DNA from: Effrenium voratum
Taxonomy: Eukaryota; Sar; Dinophyceae; Suessiales; Symbiodiniaceae
Length of the DNA: 64,000 nucleotides
Direction of reading: 5' to 3'
Assembly (NCBI GenBank): GCA_963377175.1
Contig: CAUJNA010000447.1
Span: 1,071,056 to 1,135,055, forward strand
In this document: in pieces, positions 1 to 13,800 of the stretch
How positions within the stretch are numbered: the first letter of the stretch is position 1
How the letters are laid out: the number at the start of each line of letters is the position of its first letter
Translations under genes and position numbers: made by a program
Notes under the pieces: model-generated
What the model saw: only the letters and a program-made list of their open reading frames with translations
What the model was told of the DNA's origin: nothing
Database searches by the model: none

Positions 1-811
1 CTCGAAGACGAAAACAAATCTGCAAAGAGAGGTCCAAAGGACAATAGGTGGGTGGCACCCCCAAAACGGGTGGTATTCCTTTTGGCTTCCCTGTAAAACC
101 ATCCAACAAAGGGGCTCCCAAAAAAAGACACACCCAGGTACCCAAGAGACAGTGAGAATGCAAGACTTGCTTGGAAGGAACAAAAGAGGGAGGAGCATAC
201 CTGTCATTAACTTTGGTTATATACCCTCCCTCCAACAATCATGGAAGCTGTGTCTTGCCAGTGGTTGAAAATGGCCCCGCCAATTCCGTTGTTGCTAGAG
301 CGCGCCAGGGTCAGTCGTGCCAAGATTCATCGCGAGCCATTCCAGCAATGCCCTTTCAAGTGCCTTTCTTATGTATGTGCAGCCTTCTATCTGAACACAT
401 GCCCAGCTGCTTGCATGTGTACAATCACAGAACAGCACCATCACACCCCGCTAAAGGATGTCAAGGGAGGAGCAACTGTGTTGCTGTACCAAACCACCAG
501 CTGAAAAAGACCCGCCTTCCTCGTGAATCGGGCAAATGAATGATGCTTGCGTGCGTTTTCTCCGGAAAGGGCTCCCGAGGTCCTTCAAAAACGGAACTTC
601 AAGGGCTTCCAGCAGATGAGATCCAGCCACAACAGCGGCAGATTTACGGTGTCCGCTGGCCAACCTTTGGCATCCAGCGCGACACATGTAACACCACAAT
701 TCTGCCGGGCACAGAATGGACAATGCCGGACCTGAAACTCACTCCGCAGAACAAGCACCTGGGCAACTTTCATGGAAAAGAACATATCTGGGGCGCATAC
801 ATGGGTGATAC

Positions 812-915
812 ATGGGTGTCTCGTATTTTAGTGGACTCCCCAAAATGATGCTTTTCCTTTTGGTTTCCGTTTAAAGCCACAAAATCTTGGTACCCTCAAA
901 AAGACACACACCCAC
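812..915. repeat. family A palindromic element (one of 25+ copies)
   Basis: Ends GGGTGTCTCGTATTTTAGTG and ACCCTCAAAAAGACACACACCC are inverted repeats; inside are CCAAAATG, CCTTTTGGTTTCCGTTTAAA and CCACAAAA, which fold back again. Similar elements, in either orientation: 48-137, 3852-3922, 12090-12197, 13612-13765, 15890-15960, 17045-17160, 18445-18600, 21275-21375, 22930-22990, 27485-27580, 27898-27970, 28675-28765, 30248-30345, 36296-36372, 37745-37865, 37965-38047, 38183-38277, 38675-38772, 43300-43360, 43780-43878, 48045-48155, 48810-48915, 49270-49350, 59818-59905, 60575-60675, 62045-62120. No coding capacity; a non-autonomous transposon or introner family. Confidence 0.85.
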
Positions 916-1076
916 ATGCTCAATTCCAGGAAAGCATTGTCCCTTTTCGACTGGCGAGTCTTGTGAGTTGCAGGGTTTGCCTTTGGAGGGCCCTTGACAA
1001 GCGTAAGAACACTGTGGGAAAGGCGTCTGAAGCCATGGAGTACTTTTTTTTGGAGCAGATTTGCCCGCCGCCCCAC

Positions 1077-1203
1077 GATTTCTCTATCTATGCCAGGAAG
1101 CTGTTTGATCCTCGCCACCATTTCCTCCAGCTTCACGTGGATGGTACCCAGCAGCTTGCCACGGTTTTGCATGTAGAAGATGGCGTCGCTGATGGCGCAG
1201 TTC
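1077..1203 (-). CDS. phospholipase exon: ISDAIFYM block
   Basis: One base plus about 42 codons. [20 protein letters not shown] then [17 protein letters not shown] corresponds to the DvLyYmsp...N.ly..F segment just ahead of the lipase GHSLG motif. Acceptor CCAAG|G completes the Met of RLGM+N. The 3' end (GT at ATC|GTGGGG) is a guess. Confidence 0.85.
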
Positions 1204-1864
1204 CTTGGCCCACGGGAGCCCCCGACGAATACGTCGAAGCCCCGCATGTGGACGAGTCAGAGGAAACCCCACCCGCTGGGAGGTCCTGGCCTTTCAGGGG
1301 AGTACAACTTATATTTGGATACATCCAAAAACATGTATGAAGTCACACCCTTCATGTTCAGTGATGGTCCACCTGCATTCCAGTAGGTGCAAGGCTGGCC
1401 ATGAATAGACCTATCCAAACATTTCACATGAGCTGTGATTTGTGTGTATATACATGTATATATATATATACGTATACAAATGTAGGCGAAAAAGTGAATC
1501 GGGTGATTGATTCAGCTAAATAAAATTGAACACAATGGAAACATGAGCGTGCTTTGATGATTTGAGCGTTGGTTGACATTCTTGAAAAAATGAAACAACC
1601 ATGTATCCGCCGACCCCTTCTTGCCAAAAGGGGAGGCGTGCCGGCTGGCAACACAATTCCGTTGTATGTTGCTGGGGATGCGCAATCATAATCATAACCA
1701 TCATCATCAACCATAATCCTCGAGGTCGTCATCATTGCCTTATGTGAGGCTGGGCCGCCGCTATCATGTTCGTCTATGGGCTTACAACGTGTTATACGGC
1801 CTCGCTGGTGATGCTGAGAATTCGTAATCATGATCATCATCCCCCTCATCGTCAGCATCGTCAA

Positions 1865-1895
<31 letters not shown>

Positions 1896-4800
1896 GTCGC
1901 CATCATGATGGCCATCATGATCATCATGATCATCATCATCATCGGTCGTCGTCGTCATCGTCGCTAGCTGGCGAAAATATGCAGCAAAACGGCTGCATTG
2001 GCAGCATCGCCGACGTAATCGGGAGCCCCTGTTTCGCGCATCGCTTGCATCCCCTGCATCACCCGCATTATACACTGTGTTCCAGGCCAGCCTTCCCCGT
2101 GACGGGGAGCACAGGCCACATCCATCCATCCATCCATCCATCCATCCATCCATCCATCCATCCATCCATCCATCCATCCATCCATCCATCCATCCATCCA
2201 TCCATCCATCCATCCATCCATCCATGGTGAGCCTCACTGGCATGCGCGACTGGCACGCGGAGCGAGAAAATGTATCACATGTGATATATAGAACCTACAG
2301 CGAAATGCCCATATTTGGGGGGGGGAGCCCTCTCTCAGTTGCAGTTCACTGGGCTAAAGGGGTCTGATTCAGTCGGTCCGAGTTTTCTCGGCCTTCGCAT
2401 TCCGAGGCGCGCCACATCCCGCAGCATCCCCAGAGACGGCAAGGTGATGTCCTCCAAACGGGCATCCATGTCCTCCGAGTGGAGGCTCTCCCACCACTCC
2501 AGCGGGATCACGTCACAGCGCACCACCGGCCGCCCGTCCTCGGGTTGCCGGGGGGGGCGTGAGTCTTTCGGCGGTTCGACGAAGACAGGCGCTTGACCCT
2601 GCGGCTTGGCTTGGATTCTCCTTGGCCTTGGCCCATTTTGCCAACATGGGCCTTCTCCTCCCAACATGGAACAGATTCACGAACCTTCTCCCTGCACCAG
2701 AAAGTTGTATGATCCTGGACACTGGATCGGGGGGCCTCCGTGGAAGCTCGTCGCATAAAAGGCGTGCGCTGCTGGAAAAACCCTACTTGGTATCTAGAAG
2801 AACCAGTGCATTAAAAAGAAAGGACACATGGCTTCCTCTCGGAGTCAACAAATATATGCAGCACATGTCTGCTTCTGGTCAGGTAGCATCACAGCTTGAA
2901 CAGCTCATGTCAAATGTACGAAAACTGGACCAACTTCAAAGCCTTTTTCCGGCCTGTGGGTCTTTTGAACAACTGATCAACGGTCGAGCATTTCAGAAAC
3001 TTTATCTTGGGACCGAAACCCGTTTCGTGCACCGGAGGCCCGGTAAAAGCCTGCAATGGACCTACTCCAGCGCAATGGACCTGCTTCTTGACCTGCCATG
3101 CCGATCGAATCCGCTACAAAAGCTGGCCTGCAGCTTTCCGAATATCTGCCTTAAGCTACTGCAAGCTATGTCGTAGTATATTCCCAGCTGGACCATGTGA
3201 CAGAGCCAGGCTTCCGGTAAAGGAGGCAAACAATTCTCAGCTCTTCAAAGCCGCAGGTCCTGCCAGAAATCCGCGTCAATCTTCGAGGAAGCTGGCAGAA
3301 CCGCCGTGTTTGAAAAGACTTTCTTGAGGGCTGTCCATGTGTTCAAAGGAACACAAGGCCCCCCACACTGGTGTGTTTTTGCGCTGCAAGGTTCATCTGT
3401 CATGGACAACCCTTGCTTCCCTGAAAAATAATTCGCAACGGATCTGGTGGCTAGCCGAATCGGCGAGGGGCATAGACACCACAACTTAACCAGTCTTCTG
3501 AAAACGATTCAGTCTCAGTGGGTGCAAATATGTCCAAGATATGTAACAATCTAACACAGCAAGACCAAAAAACATGCACTGCCCACCAGGCGTGGCGTCA
3601 GCTTGTTGGTTCCAGATTACACGGGAGGCAGGTTGGTCCCAAGAACCGACAACTCTTCTCCCGAGCCTGACCCGTTTGAAGGGGGGCACGCCGAACAGCA
3701 AGCCGGAGCGCCGCAAGACAAGAAAATGAGCTCCTTCCAAGCATGAGCACAGCCCAAGATGCCACAGCCCGCCCCAACAAACCCGCAGCGATACCCCCGT
3801 TTTGTCTTTTTGCATCGAAATGATTTCTTGAACGAGTCGTGTTATTCTGTGGACCCCCGAAATGGACATCGGTCTTCCTGATTGAACCCCCAACAAATTA
3901 AGCTCAAAAAAGACACGCCAACATCTACCCCATGTCGCTGGTCACAGGTCACCTGCGGTTTGCTTGCATCTGAAACTCAAGTCAAGAGGCGCCCTCAAAA
4001 AACCACAGGCCCATGTCCGAACAAACCCAGCGACCTCTCTCCAGTGAATGCCGAGCGGCTTCCGGGGGCTCCCAGGCAGTCCCGGTCTTGGTGTATCCGG
4101 CCAGGAGCAGCCTGACTTATATTATATATATATATACACACATATGTATGTATATATATATATACATACTTATATATATATATATTCATATTATATCTCT
4201 TGGCTGTCCTCAGATCCCCTGCTAAAAGTTTCACTTTTTGTGGCTTTAATGGAAACCACTCAACCCTAAAGGCCGCAAAACCTAAGATGGCTGGGAACCA
4301 CCATCATAATTAGACTACTTAGAAGAAACAACCGGCTTGTCTTTCCTCACTAGGTTCCATTTGAACTAAAACTAGCTTCCAATTAGAATCCTGGTTGCAA
4401 AGGAAGTCCTATTTAAAATGTCTTGAAAAATAAAGCTTTCCGATTGAAATATATTAAATTATAATTGGAATCCTAATTCAAGATAAACTTGAAGCCTTGA
4501 ATCTTAAAACTTGCAAACCAAGTTGCAGTTCCCTTGATGCTGTTTTCTCTGGAATGTCATTCCTTTCAATCCGCAGGCACATTTTAAGAAACAACCAGCC
4601 TGTCTTTCCTCACTCGATGTTTACTTAATTCCACTTAACTTCCTACCTGGAAGTGAATTCCTGTTGAATATCTCATTCAAAATAAAACTTCCAGTTAAAA
4701 TACAATGAAATACCTTCTGAAACTTGAAGCGTTGCAAACAAAAGTTTGCCAACCAATGGCAGTTTCCTTGGCAGGCAAATTAGAAGAAACATCCGGCTTG

Positions 4801-7800
4801 TCGTTTCTCACAAGATGTGCTTTTGCTCCGAATTAAAAACTAGTGTGATTCCTACTTGGAAAGCAATTCCCATTTAAGGTCTAATTCAAAACAATACGTC
4901 CAATTGAATTCTAAGAAAAGTTCTGCTTGAGCTTAAAGCTTTGCAGTTTAAAACGTGTAAACCAATAGAACTGAAATCGCATGTTCCCTGGAATTGTATT
5001 GGATTTTCACTCCGTTTGAGAGGCAGGCAAATTAGAACAAACGATTGGCGTGTCTTTCCTTATTAGATTCTGGATAGAATCCACCTTACATTGCAATTCA
5101 AAAAGGAATTCTAGTTGAACCAATTGGAAGGAAAACAACAACTCTTTTGTTTCAATCCTAATCGAGTCCTACTTGGAAAGTAATTCGGGAGCAAGATGAT
5201 CCAAATTCAGAACTCTAATCAAATTGATCAAGAGAAACAATCAGCGTGTCTTTCCTCACTAGGCTCTATTTGAAGTATAATTCGATGCGAATCAAACTCC
5301 TACTCGGAAAGCAAATCCTATTTAGAATCTATTTCAACATCAGAATTCCAATGAAAGTCCCACTTAAGCGTAAGGCTTTGCAACACAAAATCCCCCCTTA
5401 AAAAAAAGTCCTCCAGAAGAAGGGGAACCACTTCCAGCATCTCTCTCACAGACCCTGATTTGTGTTTATTCCTTTGTTTTTCTGGTTAAGCCCTTCTTCT
5501 GGTATGGCCCTGGTTTCTTTCTTTGTTTGTGTGTTTGTTTGGTTTTGCTGTAGAGAACGCATCGACAACACTGTTTTTTTGATTTTTCTGAGTTTTTGTC
5601 TGTTGTTTCTGTTTTTTTGCTGGTGTTTCTGTTTGTCCGTTTTTTGGGTTTGGGGCCCTTCTCTCAGAGCATTGTTTTTACTCTGTGTTTTGCTTTATCT
5701 CCGTTTCCTTTTTAGTTATTCCTCGTTTTGGGTGGGTCCCGCAAGCAGATATACGCATACATATGTATATGATATATATATATATATATATGTTTATGTT
5801 TTACATGTATGTATATATATGTATATATTATAGAGGCCCTACTCAAAACGGTCAGGCCAGGCAAAACAATAAACGTTTGAACTAGCCGTGTCCCATCACT
5901 TTCCGGCAAGGCCCTGGGATTGTAAGTTGCTTGTGGCTCGTCAGTGGCAAGGGAGAACTGGCCATCTTCGCAAGGTAAGCCACACCCAGTCCGGGAAACA
6001 AGACACAACACACATGCTCGAATGATTTGGCCGTGCTTTCAAAAATGGGGACCCCACATGTGGCTGATTTGCATTGGTGCCTCTGCAAAAGGATGTAGAG
6101 GCAATCAAGAGGCGCCCGTTTGGGCGTCCTTCTTTTCAGGGAACCCCCTGCTTGCGGGTTTCAAAAGGAAGTTCAACAGCAAGACCGAATCTTGGGGCTC
6201 TTCTATATCAGGACAAAGACACGTTCAGAACCCCCCAAAAAAAAAACCTGGACCACGGCTTGGTGGCCAGCGCGCGCGCGCACGGCTTGCCGGGCCGCAA
6301 GCTCTGCTGCATGCCGCTGCGCAGGTCGGAGGCCACGTGGGCCAGGCCGCCCCCCATCTTCCGGGAGAGCTTCTCCCCGAGGCCGTGGGTCAGGATGAAG
6401 AAGTGGCTCACCTCCTCGCTCAGAAACTCCTCGCGGTCCAAATGACCCACAGAGAACTGCTGCTTTCTTTTTTGTGTAAGGGTAAACCAAAAGCAAACCA
6501 CCACATATACATATATATATATCATATAGTATGTTGATTCATTTTAAAATCTATATTCATTTATTTATTATTATTATTATTATTTGTTTTTTTTTTTTTT
6601 TTTTTTTTTTATGGGGGGTCCCATACAAAAGACACACCACATGTTTATTGCTCCTTCGAACGTAGCAAAACCTGGTGAACCTTGTGGTCTTTGGTCAATT
6701 AGGTAGGCACCCCGTGTCCTCCCAAAACAAGATTTGGTCTTGCTCACCTAGGTTCCTCCAGCCTTCCAGTGGATGAGCGGGGGGGGGGGGGGGCTACATG
6801 TTCGCCCAGCGGCAATATGTACATGTCTATATATTAATATGCGTAACATTAAATACTAGACTTTATACAAGTCGTGAAATTAGACTGTGAAAAAGGAAGG
6901 CCTCAACAAGGGTGTGTAAAGGCAATGCAATTGGCCGTGCCCTCGGTCAGGTGGAGCTAGATAAACGTGAACCAGCACGCTCAAAGTGGCTCACTGAGTA
7001 TGTGCAAAGCATTGCAAAGCAATAGCATTCCTGCTATTGAAAAGCAAGAATTGAACTAGCGCTTGCTTGTTTAAGGCTCCAAAGGGAAGATCTTAGGAGT
7101 GCGGGGGGTCCCTATGTGCCTCGCCACGAGCTGCGGACCGCTGAATTCTGAACGCAAAGGACGCTTGTCAGTCCCATAAGCAGTGGATTGTCAGGCACTG
7201 CAAACGTGCACAGGAGAAAACACATGCCCATAGGTGGATGTTTCAGATCAGTTGCTTCTGTGTGCTTGTAATCGTACAAATAGAGATCTTGCTAAATGGC
7301 CAAATGGTCATTGTTAGGTTGATGCAGCAAAACCACTCCGGCATGTGGCAAAATGAGTAATGGCCGGTTTGAGACACGGGTATGATCTGATAAGCAAGCA
7401 TTCCTACTTCACGCTCTCAGCAAAATGATTCCCATAAAGAGCCTTGTCCAACAAAGAGGCACGGGCAAGCCCAGTCCGGGAGTAAATCGGCAACCAGTCA
7501 AACATAAACGACAGAATGAGAAAGACCACAGGTGTGTGTGTGTGTGTGAGCGCATGTCTGCGTGAATTATGATACGTGCAGTCTGACCAATACAGGCATC
7601 CAAACCTGATACTGGCATGACCACGTTAAGCTAGTGGAGCATGGATTGCATGGACCTCGAGATAAATGGCTTTAACACAGTCTCCTCTTCGTCCCCTGCT
7701 TGGCTTTCCACCTTGAAGCCTCGATGGACCTCCACGTCATTGAACCAAGAGCCTCCAGGGATGAAATGCGGACGTGTCGGTTTTCCGATAGCTCCTCATC

Positions 7801-10800
7801 CACTGGCTCAGGTTCGCTCAAACATATGGGTGCTTCCAGCAGACGCCCGCAAATCCATAACCTGAAAGTAGGTTGCCAATTACGGCAGGCCAGCCGGAAG
7901 CTGAGGTCCTTGCCCCCCTGTGAAAGAAACATGAAGGCAACTCTTGCAAAGGGAGAGAGATTGCTGCGTGAGATTGGGCATCCGATGTTTTCATCCCAAG
8001 TGGAAACATCTCAAAAGTTTTGGAGAATTGGGAGGCCAGCCTGCCACATTGGGGAGGATTTGAGCGACCAGACCCCATCGACTCTTGGTGCTACTGACAT
8101 GGTTAGTAAGGATCATATAGAGACTAACATGGCTGTGTTGGAATCGGCTTTGGGCGCTGTTCACTTGATTTGGGAGTATTTTTGTTGGGATTCAGAGCCC
8201 CCAACATGGTCCAAAAATCCGCTTCCACCCAAATTGGTGGACTGAATTGATGGATTGGTGGATTGGTGGTTAGGGGGCGGCTTCCCATTTGCCCTCTTCC
8301 CGAACCAGGGCTTCAAATCCAAATCCAAACCATTCCAAACTAACTAAGGGTTGCCCGAACCCTCGACTCGCACAGCAAAAGAACAAACAGACTCCAAGCT
8401 GCAAGCAATCGGATGCGAGTTGTGTCATCCCCTCACAGGCGGATTCGTTCATTCCATCACGTCACGGCTTGGTTTAGGGACTGGAGATCCGAATCCACAT
8501 TGGAGTCCTGGGCGGGGACGTGGAGGGGGAGGGTGCCCGAAGGCTTTCCAAGGAACCCGAAAGGGACTCTCAACCACCCCATCGTACCTACGCCCCCTTA
8601 CAAATGATACCATGTGAGGAAAACCGGAAATCATTGAGCTAGTTGCACGCCTAGCTCGACCGAACTTTGCGAGAACCATCACATTTAGGGGGTTGATCAA
8701 AAGGTCCGTGATGCATGGGATGACCGTCGGTGGAAAACCATGAGAAAAAGATACGACATTTCAAAGTCGAATCAAACGGGACAAGTCGCCCAAGGGGCCG
8801 AAGGGAATATTGATCAACCCCCACTCGGTTGCTTTCTGCTCCCCTGCTAAAAGTTTAACTTTTAGTGGTCTAATGGAAAAACCATCAGTTGGCAAAAAGT
8901 TAAAGTCCTAACATCCAAGAAACATGCACCTGACTACTCCAAAGACGACTTAAACCCAGTGATTCCCCCCCTAAAGGGAAACCCCTGGGTTTAAGTCGAC
9001 CGTGGGGTAGTCAAAAAACGGAACCCTGGATCAACCCCCATTTTGCCGGAGCCTGGGGAAGAGCAGGGCGACTCCCGCATCTCGATCTGCCCGATCCAAC
9101 TCTTCACCGCGCGCACCTCCCGGTCGCCGGACACCACCTCAGAAGCGGCAAAAGGGCGCAGTGGCGCAAATCATGCTTTAAAACAAGCAAGAACAATGTT
9201 TGTGTTGTTAATGCCAAAAAAAAGGAATATCAATCATAACAGTAATAAGAAAAAAAACCAAAACAACGATCAAACAAACAAACAAAAACGGTGGGACAAC
9301 AGACGGAAACAGACAAAAACAACAAAACTAAACTCTCAAACAAACATAAACAGACAAAAACAGACAAACCCCGACAAAACAAACACACACACACACACAC
9401 ACCAAAAAAAGACAGAAGAAGGAGGAAAAAAAAAACGAAAAAACGACAAGTCAAACAAACAAACAAACCAAACAAAACAGACCCTGGTGCCCTTTGACAG
9501 TGAACCCAAAGAGAGTTGTTTGAAACAAAAACGTAGCTTGTGTAAAAACAGACAATTGACGCCCCCTTGGTCAGTCAAAGGAAACTCACTTTTGGAAGGC
9601 AGTGCCAGCGTGAGTCCATCACTTAAATTGCCATCCTGCAGCTGCTGAACGTCAGGGGAACTTTTCTGGGTGAATTGTAATATTTCACCAACCTGAAATA
9701 AGGTGGTTGGGGACTATTCCCCACATAAACCATCATTTGGGGTGAGGTCGTGTGAGGTCGCGAAGACTGGTGCAATCCAAAGGGGCTTCTGTTTCTAACT
9801 GTTTCTTCCCGACAATGCCACTCGACCGAAGCCTGACTTGCGAACATGGTGCCGGTGAAAATGACTTGGAGCAAAAGGAAACAAGACCAAAGGATGTTGG
9901 CGTTGCACGGGATGCGCAAACAGAATCTGCAGAGCAGTGCTCTTTGCTTTGGGGCCAAACAACACCAGGCCCTGCTGTACAGGCACCGCGCTCGCTTGCG
10001 CATCGCCAGCTTTCAGCGCTTGATAAATGCTCTCAACCTGAAGGCAGGTGGTTGGCTGGAAACTGTCAAATCAACCCGAACATCAAGCTCTAGCTGAGAA
10101 ACTCATGGCATTTGGCGGTTGATCAATATTCCCTTCGGCCCCCAAATGATCATGGGCAACTTGTTTCCCGTTTCGTGGTTGAAAAATATCATGTCTTTTT
10201 CTCATGGTTTTCCCGCCAACGGACATCCCATGCATCACGCACCTTTTCACCAACCCCCAGCCGCGCTCTCACGTCAAGCGCGTGCTTCGCGCGCGAAGGA
10301 GTCGCGCCTCGGCATCCTCCGCTTCCTCATAGGGCTCGATGCCCAACTCGTTCTTGCGATACCAAATGCTCCGGCGGACAGGGCACGAGACATTGGCGTA
10401 CCTGCGGTGAATGCATGTCTTTCCCGGGTGTGCCTTCCAAACTCCACTGAAACTGAAACCGTTGGCAGTTGGCAGCTGTGTTCAGGAGAAGTTGAGCAAG
10501 AAGGAAAGTATGCTGAAGGGATGCATTCGCAAAGGTGGAAGTGAGGTTTGGAGAAGTCCGGCTAGCAAAGCACGAGTGGCCGAAGAAGAAGAAACAAGAA
10601 GAACTACGTAGAAGAAGAAGAACGCAGGTCGCTGGAAATTGAGAATCATGTGAAGGCGGGATGGAATTTGCACAGCGCACTGAATGGACCGCTCCCGTGC
10701 TGGGAGCCGTGCTATTCCGAAGCCTACTTTTGGTAACCCAACCTCGGGGAGAGGGGGCGGTGAATAGCACATGGCCGCACCCACAGACAAATATCATTTT

Positions 10801-13800
10801 CAAGCCGTACCTGGGAAAAGAAGTCTACAACAACTCGATGCAGTATGGTTACAACCCACTTATCATGGTTAAAGGTCTCCGTTAAGTGGCCTAGAACCAA
10901 ACTTACTACCCACTTACCAAGTTCCCGATCGCCCCTTCAAGTGGCCCGGCGCGATTTCCGCCTGTCCAGGTAGAGCCGCTGCTGCAGGTCCACCTAAAGT
11001 TCAAGCCAAGCTGCCGTCCGGAAAAATGAATGGGGGGGGAGCGTTTTTTACATTTGGGCGACCAAACCTTATTGCGGTGTCCCCCCACCCCCCACCCCAA
11101 AAAAAGATGCATTTTTTGGATGGTTGTAATGTCAACCTGGATTGCTTTATCAATTGAAAAAAAAAAAAAACTCCTAAGTTGGTCGATTCCTGGGTCCAGT
11201 TGTAGTCCTCTGGATGCGGTCCCTAGATTTGGAAACACCCAAACTTCTCCAAGCATTGCCTGACTTGCAGATGCGCTTTGTGTATCTTCATGTGACTTGC
11301 CCAAGCTCCAATTGTAAGCTGTTGAATCTCGCCTCTTCGGATGTTTGACTCACAAAAGCACTACCTTTCTTTTGGATGCAAATGCCCAACATCTCCTTCC
11401 CCCGTGCTCCTTTGGTCCTCTGGCCCCGTTCCCCGCCCCCCCCCTCGCATGATATCGACGCTTTTGGTCTATTGTGCAACCTCCACTTTTTGTTTTTTCC
11501 GGTTCTTGGCTGAAAAAAATCGACTCCAGATCTCTCCCAGTCCCCCCCCCCCCAAGCCCCGCGGGCTTCGGCGCCTCCCCACGGCCGCCGTTCACCGGCA
11601 CCGGCGCGCGGCGCGGAGCGGCGCCCTCGAGGCCCTCGAGGCTCTGCTCGAGGCGCCGCTGGTCGCAGCGCCGGAAGGGCGCCCAGGCGTCGGCGCTGCG
11701 GAAGAACCAGGCCGCCATGGCATGGCATCGACGAAAAGCCGATTGGGGTTTCACCGAAATCTAGGAATCCAAAACAAAAACAAAACCAAAAAACAACCCA
11801 ACTGGGGTTTAGGGTCCCAACCAAAAAACAAGTCGAGGGCTTCAAATCCCACACAAAGAAAAACGGTGACCAACTCCCCCAAAATCAGCTTCTCTTTGAA
11901 GGGCAGTAAGGGCGTCCAATCCCACCAAAAAAAAGGCACTTGCCAACTCCCAAAAATCCAATCTCGCCCAAAAAATGGTGCTTTGGAGTTGGTGGTGTTG
12001 CGGCGCAGCTCCAGAACTAGGGGTTCAAATCCAAGTTAAATCACTAATTTAAACCAAAGGGTTGCCTGGTGTGTGTGTGTGTGTGTGTGAGCGCCTTTTT
12101 TGGGATTTGGACCCCCCAAAATGGATTTCGGTGTTCCTTTTGTTTCCCTTGAAAACCATAAACAAAAACGGTAACCTCAAAAAATGGCACGCCCAGATAG
12201 GTGTCCGTTTTGGTGGAGAAGTCCTCAAGTCGGAAAGCAGGAATGTAGAATTCGCCAGGAATGAGTGAGGCATAGAAGCCTGTCTTGAAATTCCGGCATC
12301 GTTTAGACATGGTTCAACCAATCTCTCATCTCGAATACCCACATCCGTATGACTACCCATCTGAGGGCCTGAAATGAGTGCAAGAAGTGAGGGTGAGGTC
12401 TTGAGGTCGCATACGTTTGGGCTGTGCAAACAACGCTAGCTTGAGCCTGTCAACGGGGTGTCAAAATGTATAGTGGAAGGAAGTGGCCCTTGCATGTTTG
12501 ACAAGCTCGATGATCGGCCCCAACTGGAAGCAAGTCAATTCAGCTGGCCGTTGGGTCAATGGATCCGTTGGGGAGCCACTCCTGAGGCGTGGTGAGGCAA
12601 ATGAGATTTGAATCCTCGCTGAGCAGCCAGCAGTTGCATCCTCAAAGTCCCTGTCGCCGTTGAAGCCTGGCTTCTGGCTTCTGCTGCGCAGTTTGGCCGA
12701 CCACATTCGGAGATTCTCTCAAACTCAACCACCAAACAACCGAATGTGGTTGGTTTCCTTTCAAATGGCGGTTTCCTTTCAAAATGGTGGTTGAGTGGGT
12801 ACAAGAGGTGTCCCTTCAAAAGCACCAACCACCAAAAGAAGAGCAAGCCATTTCGCGGCCGCCCTGGTGCTGTCTTGCCTGCGTTCTTGCCCTTGACGTC
12901 CACCTCCTGTCGGGTCATGTCGACACCTCAGACATCCGGGCGTTCCATTGGCCAATGGCTTTCCCCAAGCCAAGAGGTTTGAGCACTGCGAGTTTTCCTA
13001 AGGTCTGCACATGGAACTTTGGAGTCTGTAAAGTCTGAACTATTGCTAAAGATTGTCCAACTCATCCGTAGGCTGCCCGCAAGAACATCTACAACAAAGT
13101 GAAATCGCTAATTGAAACTTGTTGAAAAAGGGCCTCCATGCGCCCCATGCCTTGAAGGCTGATGGTCGCAGCACGAGTGGTATGCAACAAATGAACGACA
13201 CCCAAAACCCTTGACTTTGGCTTCCACTCACATGGTCATAAAGCTTTATACAGGATGGACTATAACCTCAACAACCTACTAAAGCGTCCAATATGGATTT
13301 TGGGCGCTGCTCAAAATGCGCACAAAGTATCAACAGCGTCCGTGTTTGTGCTGCTACTTTCGAAATGCGCGCTCTTCAAGAGTGATTTGCAAAACTCAGC
13401 TTCTGTCCAAGGACTCTCAGAACGAGTGCATTGCCAAACATCTGTTCAAGGAATAACATCAGCAGGGCTGCTGCTGCTGTACCATCACTACGAGTCCCGT
13501 GACATTTTATGGAGGCTTGCCAAACACTCTAGCGTTGCCCGCCTACCTTTGCCATCCAAGTTTGGCATCCAAAACGGGATCCGCAACAGGGCCCGTACGG
13601 GTCGTCCTTGTTTGAGGGAACCCCTTTTTGGGGTTGTTTTAAGGGAAACCAAAAGGAAAACCACAATTTCGGGGCAAAACAAAACGTCTCTGTTTGGTAG
13701 TTTGAAGGGGAGGGAAACCAAAACTTATCTTGGGGGTCCAAATCCGCAACAAAGACGAGCCACCCAAGTTCCGTTCACCGCTTATTGAGGCACCCAAATC

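Noticed and set aside
2118..2225. Possible CRISPR-like or regular array
   Set aside because: A uniform tetranucleotide with no spacers; the organism is eukaryotic.
1766..2243. His-rich and Asp-rich frames resembling metal-binding proteins
   Set aside because: They translate CAT and CATC repeats on opposite strands.
11350..12039. 232-codon plus-strand frame
   Set aside because: It is the antisense shadow of the WWE-like phospholipase exon extended through low-complexity intron sequence.
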